Assembly (NCBI GenBank): GCA_045599005.1
Contig: JAZRVF010000022.1
Coordinates: 115,337-179,336 of the forward strand
DNA: 64,000 bases
Direction: 5' to 3'
Source of the DNA: Treponema_I sp045599005
GTDB taxonomy: Bacteria > Spirochaetota > Spirochaetia > Treponematales > Treponemataceae
Shown: piece by piece, positions 35,409 to 44,377 of the stretch
Layout of the letters: the number at the start of each line of letters is the position of its first letter
How positions within the stretch are numbered: position 1 is the first letter of the stretch
Made by a program: the position numbers and the translations under genes
Notes under the pieces: generated by a model
Told to the model about the DNA's origin: nothing
The model's input: the letters and a program-made list of their open reading frames with translations, nothing else
Databases searched by the model: none

Positions 35409-35466
35409 ACGCCTGTGCCGGATGAACGTGAACATTGATTCATCGGGTGCGGGCGTGTTTTTTCGG
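35409..35466 (+). terminator. Terminator after the acyl-CoA synthetase gene
   Basis: ACGCCTGTGCCGGATGAA pairs with TTCATCGGGTGCGGGCGT (wobbles allowed) around a 12-base loop, followed by a T-run. Confidence 0.8.
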
Positions 35467-35472
35467 GGGCGT

Positions 35473-35577
35473 TGCGGGGGCCGGAAACTTGATCCGCTTC
35501 GGGCCCCCGCACGGTGGGTAGCTCCAGAGCGCGGAGCGTATGCTTCGCGCTCTGGAGCGCAGGGCGTTTGTCCGCCC
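35473..35577. repeat. Cluster of three GC-rich hairpins
   Basis: TGCGGGGGCC/GGGCCCCCGCA (35473-35511), GCTCCAGAGCGCG/CGCGCTCTGGAGC (35521-35558) and GGGCG/CGCCC (35562-35577) lie in tandem between the convergent synthetase and NFACT genes. The stretch is clearly more GC-rich than its surroundings and contains no gene. It may be a palindromic repeat array acquired or expanded here, or a strong bidirectional transcription barrier. Confidence 0.65.
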
Positions 35578-35594
35578 TTCCGGGAAAGTTGGAA

Positions 35595-37052
35595 TCAGAC
35601 CCGGCATTCGTCCAGGCGGCGGAGGCGGGCTTCATCGATTGTTATGGACAGATTTTTTTCGTGGGTGGGCAGGACTTTTCCTTTGGGGCCGTCTTTTGCG
35701 CGGCGGAGGTATTTCACCTGGGTGACGTACAGGTCTGCGGCTTTGTTCTGGCGGGCTTTAGAGTAGTGCACTGCAAGGTTTCCTGCGTCAAGAAGGATTT
35801 CCAGCGGCACTGTTTTGCCGGACTGCGCCTTGATGAACACATACCCTCCCGGCCAGTCGCGGGTGTGAAGCCAGGTGTCTGCTCCGCGGACATGGTGCCG
35901 CAGCAGTTCGTCGTTTTCATCAGCTTCTCTGCCAACAAAAATTGTCCAGCCGTTCACCTGATAAGTGACTCCGGGATGTTTTTTCACAATCTGCTGTTTG
36001 GGTTTTGTCTCCCTGCGGATCATCTGCTGCATCCGGATGGGATTCGGTTCCTTGCAGACCATTTCGTAAGTGTATTCAAGATCCCGCAGTTCTTTTTTTG
36101 CCTTCTGGATGTCGTGCTCAAGATCTTCAAGGCCGGACACTGCTTTCTTGTATTTTTCGTAGTAGATCTGCGCGTTTTCCTGGACACGTTTTTTTGGATC
36201 AATCACGATGCGGACTTGGGCTCCGGTCTCATAATCTTCGCAGTCAAGGTAATTTGCTGTGCCGTCAATCAGGTGACCGTAGCTGAGGATCAGGTCTCCC
36301 TGGTGTTTCCACTGTTCAGCGGACAGGAAAGACTGTTTTTTGTTCTCAAGGCGGCTCAGTGCGGCTGTCATGCGCTCTTTGCGGGCTTTGTAAAGTTTTT
36401 CCGCCTGTTCCAGAAGGGCGGTGCGGGACAGTGTCTGTGCGTTTTCCGCATACCAACGGTCGATAAAGTCATTGAATTCCTGGCCTTCAGGAACAAAATG
36501 TGCTTCTTCTTCGTCAGCATTCCCGGCGTTCATGGAGCGCACCGGATATTTTTCAGCGGCTTCCGCAATCTGTGTTTCTGTAAGCGGTTCTGCTTCCGGA
36601 AGCTGGAAAACTCCGCCTGAAACTTCTCCTTTTTTGGGACGGCGGAAAAAAACGTCCAGAATGTTGTATTCTCTGTCTGTCACGATGATGTTTGCGGCGG
36701 AACTCCAGAGTCGGAGAAAAATCACGAATTCTTCCTGACTGTTGGAGATGTCCATGCGGACAATGCGGTCAAGGCCGATCTGGGTACAGGTGTTTATGCG
36801 GCAGCCTTTTATGCGGGACTTGAGGAATTCCATGAAGCGGAGCGGCTTGTCGTTTTTGGGGATCCTGCGCTGTGTGCTGTGAAGCCGTGTGGCACCGGGA
36901 GCAAGGCATATGTAAAGGGTTGTACTGCGGCCGTTTTTGTAGCAGTAAAGGGCAAGGGAGTCAAAACCGGGCTGCACAATCTGCTGGATAAAAGCACCGG
37001 ACAGATCGAGTTCGTCAAGAATCAGGTTGATTTCGTTACAATTCAGGGACAT
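35595..37052 (-). CDS. NFACT family protein (RqcH/Rqc2-like, ribosome quality control)
   Basis: 485 residues from the ATG at 37052 (MSLNCNEIN); the frame is open 12 codons further. The NFACT-N region has the conserved Asp-Arg pair in GLDRIVRM (about residue 97). A coiled coil with Lys/Glu repeats (about 225-355) is followed by NFACT-R (about 370-470) with HHVRGADTWLHTRDWPGGYVFI. In bacteria RqcH binds stalled 50S subunits and adds C-terminal alanine tails. At 485 residues it is shorter than Bacillus RqcH (about 570). The 368-aa plus-strand frame over it is a shadow. Confidence 0.85.
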   Translation of the reverse strand: MSLNCNEINLILDELDLSGAFIQQIVQPGFDSLALYCYKNGRSTTLYICLAPGATRLHSTQRRIPKNDKPLRFMEFLKSRIKGCRINTCTQIGLDRIVRMDISNSQEEFVIFLRLWSSAANIIVTDREYNILDVFFRRPKKGEVSGGVFQLPEAEPLTETQIAEAAEKYPVRSMNAGNADEEEAHFVPEGQEFNDFIDRWYAENAQTLSRTALLEQAEKLYKARKERMTAALSRLENKKQSFLSAEQWKHQGDLILSYGHLIDGTANYLDCEDYETGAQVRIVIDPKKRVQENAQIYYEKYKKAVSGLEDLEHDIQKAKKELRDLEYTYEMVCKEPNPIRMQQMIRRETKPKQQIVKKHPGVTYQVNGWTIFVGREADENDELLRHHVRGADTWLHTRDWPGGYVFIKAQSGKTVPLEILLDAGNLAVHYSKARQNKAADLYVTQVKYLRRAKDGPKGKVLPTHEKNLSITIDEARLRRLDECRV

Positions 37053-37099
37053 GACTGCATTATAGCAAATCAGTCCGATGGGCGACAATGCGGGCTCAG

Positions 37100-37123
37100 C
37101 TGTCCGTGTGGGGATAATCCCGT
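37100..37123. repeat. 24-base dispersed repeat, copy 2
   Basis: Identical to 16984-17007, with the same GGGA-TAA-TCCC core. It sits between the divergent NFACT and amino-acid permease genes, about 50 bases before the permease start. Confidence 0.6.
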
Positions 37124-37173
37124 CCGAAAATCTTTCACTTTTCGACTCTGAAAAAAATCATTATATTTTTTAC

Positions 37174-37890
37174 GTGACAGAACGACTCATTTCCATTTTG
37201 ACCGATTCATTCCTAAAAATCCTTGTTCCGGGAATCTGCGTTACCATTCCGCTCACCGTAATCTCGTTCTTCTTTGCCATGATCATCGCTGTGGCAGTTT
37301 CGCTTGTTCAATACGCCCGGGTGAAGGTTTTAAAGCAGATATGCCGTTTCTACATCTGGATCATCCGCGGGACACCGCTTCTTGTCCAGCTTTATGTGGT
37401 TTTCTTCGGATTGCCTTCTCTTGGCATAATGATTGATCCTCTTCCCTGTGCAATCCTGGTTTTTGCCATCAACGAAGGTGCCTACTGTGCGGAAACTCTG
37501 CGCGGTGCCCTGGAAAGTGTGCCTAAAGGACAGATTGAGGCAGGGCTGTGCTCCGGGCTTTCCTACATCCAGATTATGTGGCACATCGTGCTTCCCCAGG
37601 CTTTCAGGACAGCTTTTCCCGCTCTGTCAAACTCCCTTATCTCAATGGTGAAAGACACTTCGCTGGCGGCAAACATTACGGTTGCGGAAATGTTCATGGC
37701 GACACAGCGGATTGTTGCCCGCACTTATGAGCCGCTGGCACTTTATATTGAAGTCGCACTGATCTATCTGCTTTTTTCCACAGTGCTTACCCGCCTGCAG
37801 CATTTTGGAGAACGTAAACTTGATGTTACACGCAGAAAAACTCCTGACCAGCTGCAGAAATCTGACAGCAGAAGTGAGGCCAGAAAATGA
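37174..37890 (+). CDS. Polar amino-acid ABC transporter permease
   Basis: 238 residues from the GTG at 37174 (VTERLISILTDSFL); upstream codons in frame translate the 24-base repeat and are rejected. Helices and the EAA-like loop ALESVPKGQIEAGLCSGLSYIQIMWHIVLPQAFR match the HisM/GlnP family. No SD is seen. TATATT at 37162-37167 ends 6 bases before the GTG, which would give a leaderless transcript, though the matching -35 is weak. It is followed by the ATPase with a four-base overlap (ATGA) and then the binding protein. Confidence 0.9.
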   Translation: MTERLISILTDSFLKILVPGICVTIPLTVISFFFAMIIAVAVSLVQYARVKVLKQICRFYIWIIRGTPLLVQLYVVFFGLPSLGIMIDPLPCAILVFAINEGAYCAETLRGALESVPKGQIEAGLCSGLSYIQIMWHIVLPQAFRTAFPALSNSLISMVKDTSLAANITVAEMFMATQRIVARTYEPLALYIEVALIYLLFSTVLTRLQHFGERKLDVTRRKTPDQLQKSDSRSEARK

Positions 37891-38621
37891 TTGAAATCCG
37901 TGATGTGAAAAAATCCTTCGGAAATCTTTCTGTTCTTGGCGGAATCAGCCTGAATATCCAGAAAGGTGATGTGGTTGCGCTTCTCGGGTCTTCCGGGTCT
38001 GGAAAAACAACTTTGCTCAGAATAATGAATTTTCTTGAGACAGCAGATTCGGGCACAATGATTTTCGGTGAAGACCGGCTGGATCTTGCTGCAGTCACAA
38101 AGAAGCAGGCCGCCATGATCAGAGGAAATACTTCTTTTGTGTTCCAGAACTACAATCTCTGGGCAAACAAGACAGCCCTGCAGAATGTTATGCTTGCTCT
38201 TACCGTGGCGCGTAAAGTGCCTGCGGAAAAAGCCCGGACTCTTGCAATGGCTGCCCTTGAGAAGGTGAACATGGACCGTTTTGCGGCCTATTATCCTCAT
38301 CAGCTTTCAGGCGGCCAGCAGCAGCGTGTGGCAATTGCACGGGCAATTGTTACTGAACCGCAGATCATCTACTTTGACGAACCGACAAGCGCTCTGGACC
38401 CTGAGCTTACGGGCGAAGTTCTTGACGTAATCCGTAAACTGGCGGCCGACGGAATGACAATGCTGATTGTCACTCACGAGATGTCTTTTGCAAGGAGCGT
38501 TTCCACAAAGACTGTCATTCTGGACAAGGGCCAGATTGTGGAGCAGGGCGATACTGAAGAAGTCTTTGAAAACCCGAAGAACGAACGGACAAAACTGTTT
38601 GTAAGCGGACGCGGGGAATAA
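37887..38621 (+). CDS. Polar amino-acid ABC transporter ATPase
   Basis: 244 residues, GlnQ/HisP type. Walker A is GSSGSGKTT, the Q-loop VFQNYNL, the signature LSGGQQQR, Walker B IIYFDEPTSALD and the H-loop VTHEMSFA. It energises uptake with the adjacent permease and binding protein. It overlaps the permease gene in ATGA. Confidence 0.95.
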   Translation: MIEIRDVKKSFGNLSVLGGISLNIQKGDVVALLGSSGSGKTTLLRIMNFLETADSGTMIFGEDRLDLAAVTKKQAAMIRGNTSFVFQNYNLWANKTALQNVMLALTVARKVPAEKARTLAMAALEKVNMDRFAAYYPHQLSGGQQQRVAIARAIVTEPQIIYFDEPTSALDPELTGEVLDVIRKLAADGMTMLIVTHEMSFARSVSTKTVILDKGQIVEQGDTEEVFENPKNERTKLFVSGRGE

Positions 38622-38695
38622 TCATGAAAATGCGATACCCGGAATTACGCTGATTCAGCGGTTCTGGGCTCGTAAGTATATCGGAGGAACTGACC

Positions 38696-39484
38696 ATGAA
38701 GAAATTGGTTCTTGCACTTTTGGTGCTTGTTCTGTGCAGTGCCGCAGTGTTTGCGGGTGGGAAGAAGGAATCTGGCGACCTTCTTGAAAACGTAAAAAAC
38801 AAAGGCAAACTTATTGTGGCAATGGAAGGAACCTGGGCTCCCTGGACTTACCATGACGAAAGCGGTGCTTTGGTGGGATTTGATACCGAAGTTGCTGCTG
38901 CAATTGCCGCAAAACTCGGTGTTTCTGCTGAATATGCGGAAGGTGAATGGGACGGACTTTTTGCCGGTCTTGATGCCAAACGCTATGATCTGATTGTAAA
39001 CGGTGTTGAGTACACTGAGGAACGTGCTCTCAAATATGACTTCTCTGAGCCCTACGGTTACATCCACACAGCTCTTATTGTCCGTGAGGACAATGATACA
39101 ATCAGGACTTTTACAGACCTGGCAGGAACAACAACCACAAACTCAATCGGAAGCACATACATGGAACTGGCTGAGTCTTACGGCGCAAAGGTTCTTGGTG
39201 TGGATTCACTGGAGCAGACCCTGCAGATGGTGATCAGCGGACGTGCTGATGCCACACTCAATGCGGATGTTTCCTACTACGATTATCTGGCTGTCCATCC
39301 TGATGCACCTCTTAAAGTGGTTGCACTTACAGAAGAGGCCTCAAAAGTTGTAATCCCTGTACGCAAAGGTGCAGAAAACGCTGCGTTCAAAGCTGCCGTG
39401 GATTCAGCGATCAGAGAACTTCGTGCTGACGGTACACTGTCTGCAATCTCTGTAAAATATTTCGGAAGCGACATTACAAAATAA
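38696..39484 (+). CDS. Amino-acid ABC transporter substrate-binding protein
   Basis: 262 residues, solute-binding family 3. The signal peptide MKKLVLALLVLVLCSAAVFAGG is followed by KKE. The ligand region shows VAMEGTWAPWTYHDESGALVGFDTEVAAAIA and later GSTYMEL and the DATLNADVSYYDY lobe. It binds a polar amino acid in the periplasm; cystine, glutamine or arginine are all possible. SD GGAGG precedes the ATG. It is the last gene of the transporter operon and is followed by a large palindrome. Confidence 0.93.
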   Translation: MKKLVLALLVLVLCSAAVFAGGKKESGDLLENVKNKGKLIVAMEGTWAPWTYHDESGALVGFDTEVAAAIAAKLGVSAEYAEGEWDGLFAGLDAKRYDLIVNGVEYTEERALKYDFSEPYGYIHTALIVREDNDTIRTFTDLAGTTTTNSIGSTYMELAESYGAKVLGVDSLEQTLQMVISGRADATLNADVSYYDYLAVHPDAPLKVVALTEEASKVVIPVRKGAENAAFKAAVDSAIRELRADGTLSAISVKYFGSDITK

Positions 39485-39515
39485 GCTGAACGTAGCCGAA
39501 GTTCTGTTTTATTTT

Positions 39516-39646
39516 GGAATTCAAGTTTTGAATGAACGTAAAGAAAAACAGCGCCAACCGAGCCGCTCTGAAGGTTTCTGCTTTTTTACCTTCAGCGTGG
39601 CGAATTGGCGTGTTTTTTCTGGGAGTTCATTCAAATTTTAAGTTCC
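39516..39646. terminator. 131-base near-palindrome with T-runs, probable bidirectional terminator
   Basis: The outer arms pair GGAATTCAAGTTTTGAATGA with TTCATTCAAATTTTAAGTTCC. The inner arms pair AGAAAAACAGCGCCAA...CTCTGAAGGT with ACCTTCAGCG...TTGGCGTGTTTTTTCT around a TTCTGC loop. T-runs follow the inner stem on both strands. It occupies most of the 210-base gap after the binding-protein gene. A 19-base motif GAACGTAGCCGAAGTTCTG just before it (39488) recurs as GAACGTAGCCGGAGTTCTG near 58971. Confidence 0.75.
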
Positions 39647-39694
39647 CTGTAAACTCCCAACCTGTAATGCCGAATATATTATTGGAGGCAAAAA

Positions 39695-40096
39695 GTGTAT
39701 TCGGCTGCAAGTTTTATGGGAGTTTCTTCATACAGTAGTGCTGTTTCAGGCGGCGTAGGTTCCGGCAAGGTTTTTGTACCAGTCCAGCCGGGCATGGTGA
39801 TGTATTCTCATTTTGAACACGTTTCCGGTGTTGCAGCCGGGGCGGAACAGAAAGGCGTGGCCGTAAGCAAAGTCCAGATCCTGAACCGCATGATCGATCA
39901 TCTCGTCTCCATGAAACAGAAACCGGAGCTGACAAAAGAACAGGTTTCCGGTCTGTCCGACCAGCAGAAAGACTCACTTATTCAGGAATACCAGGCAAAA
40001 ATAGAACAGGCTGTGGCACAGACCCAGGCCAATCCTTATGCTTTAAGCGGAGCTCCTCTCCCTGTGAACGGTGATCTGGTAAACATTGCGGCTTGA
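39695..40096 (+). CDS. Hypothetical 133-residue protein
   Basis: The start is GTG at 39695 with GGAGG 6 bases upstream, which decides the start. 133 residues, Ala/Gly/Ser/Val-rich at the N-terminus (SAASFMGVSSYSSAVSGGVG), then a helical amphipathic stretch KVQILNRMIDHLVSMKQK...QQKDSLIQEYQAKIEQAVAQTQANPY. No signal peptide, membrane segment or recognised motif. It sits alone after the large palindrome. The good SD and coherent composition support a real gene; the function is unknown. Confidence 0.65.
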   Translation: MYSAASFMGVSSYSSAVSGGVGSGKVFVPVQPGMVMYSHFEHVSGVAAGAEQKGVAVSKVQILNRMIDHLVSMKQKPELTKEQVSGLSDQQKDSLIQEYQAKIEQAVAQTQANPYALSGAPLPVNGDLVNIAA

Positions 40097-40110
40097 ATCA
40101 ATCCTGCTGC

Positions 40111-40971
40111 CTAGATCTGCCGGGTTTTCCAGCCATCGTGTGTCAGATAATAAATCTCTTTGTAGCCGGCTTCTCTTGCACAGGCTTCGGCTATGTCAAA
40201 AGCCCATGTAAGGTGCTCTGTTGAATGGGCATCAGAATCAATCACTACAGGTACATCGAACTTCTTAAGCAGTCTGAGCATTTCAGCTGACGGGTAAGGT
40301 GATTCCAGTCCGACCCGTGCCATTCCGCCGGTATTTATCTCCACTGCGATTCCGCTTCTGTGTGCGGCTTCGGCGGTTGACTCAAGCTCCTTTCTGTACC
40401 ATTCATCAGTTTCATCAAAGAAGTGAATCCTGCCGTTGTTTTTGCGCACAAGATCTATGTGTCCGATGATGTCAAAGCCTCCGTTCGCCATCATCTGTCT
40501 TTCAGCATCAAAATATTTTTGGACGACCTTTTTTCCGTCACCACCGAAAAGTGTGTCTATTCCCTGCTGGAGGATTTCCGCGCCTGCATCCACAGCAAGC
40601 CAGTTGTGTACAGGCCGGCTGTCATCGCATACATAGTGCACAGATCCGATCAGATAATCGGGAGCAAAGCCAGCATAACGTTTTTTATCCGGAGCAGAGA
40701 CAGGTGGCAGCCAGTCAACTTCAAAGCCTAAAAAAATCTCAATCCTGTCCTTGAATTCTTCCTGAAGACTCCGGATCTCTGCCACATAAGCGGAATAATC
40801 ACAGGGATGAATCTGGGATTCATCGCAGAAGGGCCAGCCGGCATGACTTGAAAAGCCCAGATGAGTCATTCCCGCTTCAATTGCAGCTTCAACCATTTCG
40901 CGGGGCGTATTGTTTCCGTCGCAGAAAACGCAATGTGTATGATAATTTGTAAGAAGTTTCATTTCTTCCAT
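40111..40971 (-). CDS. PHP-family phosphoesterase, HisJ-type histidinol-phosphatase-like
   Basis: 286 residues of a PHP-fold metal phosphoesterase. The first metal motif is NYHTHCVFCDG and the second set is THLGFSSHAG. Later ligands lie in HIDLVRKN and VVIDSDAHSTEHL. HisJ-type enzymes hydrolyse histidinol phosphate, but no other his gene is nearby and related PHP proteins act on other phosphates. It overlaps the 3' end of the hybrid kinase gene by 13 bases. The start could be three codons later (MKLL). Confidence 0.82.
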   Translation of the reverse strand: MEEMKLLTNYHTHCVFCDGNNTPREMVEAAIEAGMTHLGFSSHAGWPFCDESQIHPCDYSAYVAEIRSLQEEFKDRIEIFLGFEVDWLPPVSAPDKKRYAGFAPDYLIGSVHYVCDDSRPVHNWLAVDAGAEILQQGIDTLFGGDGKKVVQKYFDAERQMMANGGFDIIGHIDLVRKNNGRIHFFDETDEWYRKELESTAEAAHRSGIAVEINTGGMARVGLESPYPSAEMLRLLKKFDVPVVIDSDAHSTEHLTWAFDIAEACAREAGYKEIYYLTHDGWKTRQI

Positions 40972-43034
40972 GTTTCCCTCTGTTCGTTGGCCAGGAATTC
41001 AAAACGTGAGAATTCGGCAGAAAACTCGTTCAGGTGTTTCACGGTTTCTTCCGCCAGAGAGGCTTTTGCCGCTTCTTCCATGGCTTTTCCGGCTTCTGCC
41101 AGTGTGTGGGCAGAAAGTGCTGCGGAACTGCCTTTCAGAGTGTGGCCGATTTTTGCCATTTCGTCAAAATTGTGGCTGTAAACTGCTTCTTTTGCCTTGA
41201 TAAGCAGAGTTCTTGTTCTGTCGATGAACTGGTCCGTAAGTTGGACTGCAAGATCTTTGTCACCGCTTACAGTATCAAGAAAATCATCTTTGTCCCAAAC
41301 CTGAATGATTTTGTTCTCTGCCAGGTTCACGTTTTCCTCAGACGGCAGTTCCTCAAGCTCGGATATTTCTTCCAGCTCTTCCACATCAGTTTTTTCTGTG
41401 ACAGCCGGTTGGATTGAAGTGCTCCATTTGTCAAGAAGAGCTTTCAGGTTTGTCTTTTTGAAAGGTTTCACAAGAATGTCGTCCATGCCGCTTTTTCTGT
41501 AAAGCTGAAAGTCTGACTCATCAGAGTTTGCCGTGCATGCAACAATGATTCCGTCATAACCGGCGGCGCGGAGTGCTTCCGTGGCTTCAACACCGTTCAT
41601 CTCCGGCATCTGTATGTCCATGAAGATCAGACGGATCTCAGGATGCTCTTTCACAGTCTGTACCGCTATTGCACCGTTGTCTGCAGTGAATACCGTGGTG
41701 ACAAAAGTATTGAGGAAAGTTTTCACAAGTTTCTGGTTTATAGGATGATCTTCCGCCGCAAGAACTCCGAAAGTGTATTTCTCAGAATCAGAGGTTTGTT
41801 TAGTTTCTTTTGCCACATTTGAAGACACAGTTTCTTTTGCCTTCTGTGCCGCGATCTCCTCACCCTTTGCAACTTCCAGATCCAGAGTATCTTTGCATCC
41901 CGCATTGATGGTGTCCACAAGAAGATGCCGTTTGATCGGTTTATAAAGGTATCCGTTGAACCAGTCCAGCATTTTCATCTTTGCTTCGCTTCCCATCTGA
42001 CCTTCCGGGACCATCATGTAAAGCCGTGTGCCATTGATGTCGCGGTCTGCGTTGATTTCCGCTGAAAGACGCCATCCGTCCATAACCGGCATTATCATAT
42101 CGATAAGTGCCAGTGTATAAGGTAATCTGTTCCGGGCTGCGGTCCGCATTTTTTCCAATGCCTCTGCACCGCTGGAAACAGTATCCACGTTTTTTGCACC
42201 CAGAGCCGTAAGCTTAGCAAAGAGACTTTTCCGTGCCAGAGGCTGATCGTCAACAATCAGAATACGGGCTGTTTCGGGAATGTCGAGGGCTGCCACCGGT
42301 GTATGTGCTTCCGGTGTGTCAGAACAGATTTCCAGCGGAATCTCCAGCCAGAAAATGGAACCGCCCTCCGGATTGTCTTTAATGCCGATCTGTCCGTTCA
42401 TCAGGGCAGTGATTGTTTTACAGATTGAAAGCCCCAGACCTGTTCCGCCGAATTTCCTTGTGGTGGATTCATCGGCCTGGACAAAATCCTTGAAAATCAG
42501 CTGCTTCTTGTCGTCTGGAACACCGATTCCGGAATCAATCACTTCATAACGGAGTTTTTCAGGTTCAGCGTCCTTTGCATCCACTTTTGAAAGCCGGACA
42601 CAGACATAACCTTTTGATGTGAATTTAACTGCATTTTTGGTCAGATTCAGAAGAACTTGCTGAAGACGGGTCGGATCTCCATAAACTGACTGCGGGAGGG
42701 AATAGTCAATGTCTGTAACGATTTCGAGGCCTCTGTTGTGGGCCTCAATACTGATAAGATCCACTGTGGATTCAATGACTTCCGCAGGATTGACAGCAAT
42801 GCGTTCGATCTTGAATTTTCCGGAGCGCAGTTTTGAAAAATCCAGCAGATCGTTGACGAGAGAAAGGAGAATGTCAGCACTGAATTTTGTCTGGCGGACG
42901 TACTCGGTCTGTTCCGGATCGAGGGGAGTTTCGTCCATCAGTTCCAATGTTCCGATGATTGTCTGGATAGGCGTACGCAGTTCATGAACTGCATTTGCGA
43001 AAAACGGACTTGAAAGCGCTGTATCATCTGCCAT
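40959..43034 (-). CDS. Soluble hybrid histidine kinase with two receivers and HPt
   Basis: 691 residues with no sensor or membrane segment. The dimerisation helix starts almost at the N-terminus with His17 in NAVHELRTPIQT. The ATPase follows (about 100-230; NLTKNAVKF, DSGIGVP, GTGLGLSI). Receiver 1 (about 250-370) has ALIDMIMPVMDG and receiver 2 (about 420-540) has IFMDIQMPEMNG. A C-terminal HPt (about 600-690) has IGHTLKGSSAAL. It contains every step of a phosphorelay except an effector. The double-receiver protein is encoded 9 bases upstream. The input presumably comes from a partner protein. Confidence 0.93.
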   Translation of the reverse strand: MADDTALSSPFFANAVHELRTPIQTIIGTLELMDETPLDPEQTEYVRQTKFSADILLSLVNDLLDFSKLRSGKFKIERIAVNPAEVIESTVDLISIEAHNRGLEIVTDIDYSLPQSVYGDPTRLQQVLLNLTKNAVKFTSKGYVCVRLSKVDAKDAEPEKLRYEVIDSGIGVPDDKKQLIFKDFVQADESTTRKFGGTGLGLSICKTITALMNGQIGIKDNPEGGSIFWLEIPLEICSDTPEAHTPVAALDIPETARILIVDDQPLARKSLFAKLTALGAKNVDTVSSGAEALEKMRTAARNRLPYTLALIDMIMPVMDGWRLSAEINADRDINGTRLYMMVPEGQMGSEAKMKMLDWFNGYLYKPIKRHLLVDTINAGCKDTLDLEVAKGEEIAAQKAKETVSSNVAKETKQTSDSEKYTFGVLAAEDHPINQKLVKTFLNTFVTTVFTADNGAIAVQTVKEHPEIRLIFMDIQMPEMNGVEATEALRAAGYDGIIVACTANSDESDFQLYRKSGMDDILVKPFKKTNLKALLDKWSTSIQPAVTEKTDVEELEEISELEELPSEENVNLAENKIIQVWDKDDFLDTVSGDKDLAVQLTDQFIDRTRTLLIKAKEAVYSHNFDEMAKIGHTLKGSSAALSAHTLAEAGKAMEEAAKASLAEETVKHLNEFSAEFSRFEFLANEQRETWKK

Positions 43035-43043
43035 GACGCACCT

Positions 43044-44294
43044 CTACTGTGTGATAACTTCTATTGCTTTCTGTACGACTGCTTCGGGTTTGATTGGTTT
43101 AATAAGATAACTTTTTGCGCCGAGACTGAGAGCACGCATCACCGCTTCCCTCTGGCTGGCTCCTGAATAAACAATGACCGGGGTGGGGTACTGTTTTCGG
43201 CGCAGCTGCATAAGAATGTCAAAGCCTGAAACACCGGGCATGAAAACATCCATGATGACCACGCCAAACTGCCGGGAATTTGTGGCGGCAAGGAATTCGG
43301 CACCTGATTCAAAAAGCACTGTCTTTACATTACGGGCCGCAAAAGCTTTCTGAAGCAGCATCCGGACAACCATATCGCTGTCCACAACTGCAGCCGTAAT
43401 TTCGGGCTTGAGATCTTCGTCATCAGTGCTGCCGCCTGTTTCGGACATGAACTGCATCTGGACAGAACCTTCGCTGGAATCCTCGGTTGCAGAAAGAATC
43501 CTGTCTGAGATTGTGTCTGAAACATCGCTTCCCAAAGGATTTGCGCCTACAAGAGAGGTAAGCACACTGGAAAGATTCTCTACGACTTCAATGCCCTGAT
43601 ATTCGCCGTGTCCCTGGACCAGATCCTTAAGAAATCCGCTCATTGAAAGGACTTTAACATTCCGGCGCATTATATGCGGGTTTGCGATGATGCTGTCCAG
43701 AAGAAACTCCAGATTTGCTCCGTCAACAAAAGTCAGGTCAAGATTTGTAAGCATGAGCACAATCTTTGGTGAAGTGATTTTGTTGCCTTCAATCATTTCT
43801 GTAATTTTGTACTTGAGCAGCGTCATCTTTTCGCGGTTAAGACCCTGTGCCACTTCGATAAAGATGATGTTGTTGTTAAGATGCATCTCCAGGATGCAGG
43901 GTGTTGTGTCGATTGTAAAAGCAGTACGAAGCAGGCGTCCCAGAGATTCAAAGAAGACATCGAATTTAACCGGTTTGTTGAAGTATTTTACAACATGATA
44001 CTGAGGAAGTGTTTTTTTGATTTCGCTGTCAAGATTTGTGGCTGCAAAGAAAACCGGAGTTTTTGAGACGTTTGGATTTGCTTTTTTCTGTTCCAGGAAT
44101 TCCAGGACAGCATCCAAATCGTTGTCTGCATCAATGAAAATAACATCTGGAATCATTGATACCATTTTTGTATAAGCGCCACGTGCAATTGTTGCAACTT
44201 CAACCTGAATATTCTCTGCGGTCATTTTGTCTTTGAAAAACTCGCGGAATAAAGGCGGTGCATCGACAATCAGGACTTGCTTCATAACGTACAT
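43044..44294 (-). CDS. Response regulator with two receiver-like domains and a STAS-like middle
   Basis: 416 residues. The N-terminal receiver-like domain keeps Asp11 and the acceptor-like Asp55 (VIFIDADND) but lacks the acidic pair's second residue. The middle (about 120-240) resembles a STAS/anti-sigma-antagonist fold (VLMLTNLDLTFVDGANLEFLLDSI, KVLSMSGFLKDL). The C-terminal receiver is canonical (VVIMDVFMPGVSG, SGA, YLIKPIKP). There is no DNA-binding output. It is encoded just upstream of the hybrid kinase and is its probable phospho-partner. The STAS resemblance is tentative. Confidence 0.8.
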   Translation of the reverse strand: MYVMKQVLIVDAPPLFREFFKDKMTAENIQVEVATIARGAYTKMVSMIPDVIFIDADNDLDAVLEFLEQKKANPNVSKTPVFFAATNLDSEIKKTLPQYHVVKYFNKPVKFDVFFESLGRLLRTAFTIDTTPCILEMHLNNNIIFIEVAQGLNREKMTLLKYKITEMIEGNKITSPKIVLMLTNLDLTFVDGANLEFLLDSIIANPHIMRRNVKVLSMSGFLKDLVQGHGEYQGIEVVENLSSVLTSLVGANPLGSDVSDTISDRILSATEDSSEGSVQMQFMSETGGSTDDEDLKPEITAAVVDSDMVVRMLLQKAFAARNVKTVLFESGAEFLAATNSRQFGVVIMDVFMPGVSGFDILMQLRRKQYPTPVIVYSGASQREAVMRALSLGAKSYLIKPIKPEAVVQKAIEVITQ

Positions 44295-44377
44295 GGTAGC
44301 TCATAACATGTAAACTTGCAAGCAGTGAGACTATCAAGTAAATTTGTGTTAATAATCGGGAAAAATTTATAGGATTT

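Noticed and set aside
35514..36620. Long plus-strand open frame (368 codons) opposite the NFACT gene
   Set aside because: It is Phe/Cys/Val-rich, lacks an SD, and is the exact reverse of a recognisable RqcH-like protein; treated as a shadow.
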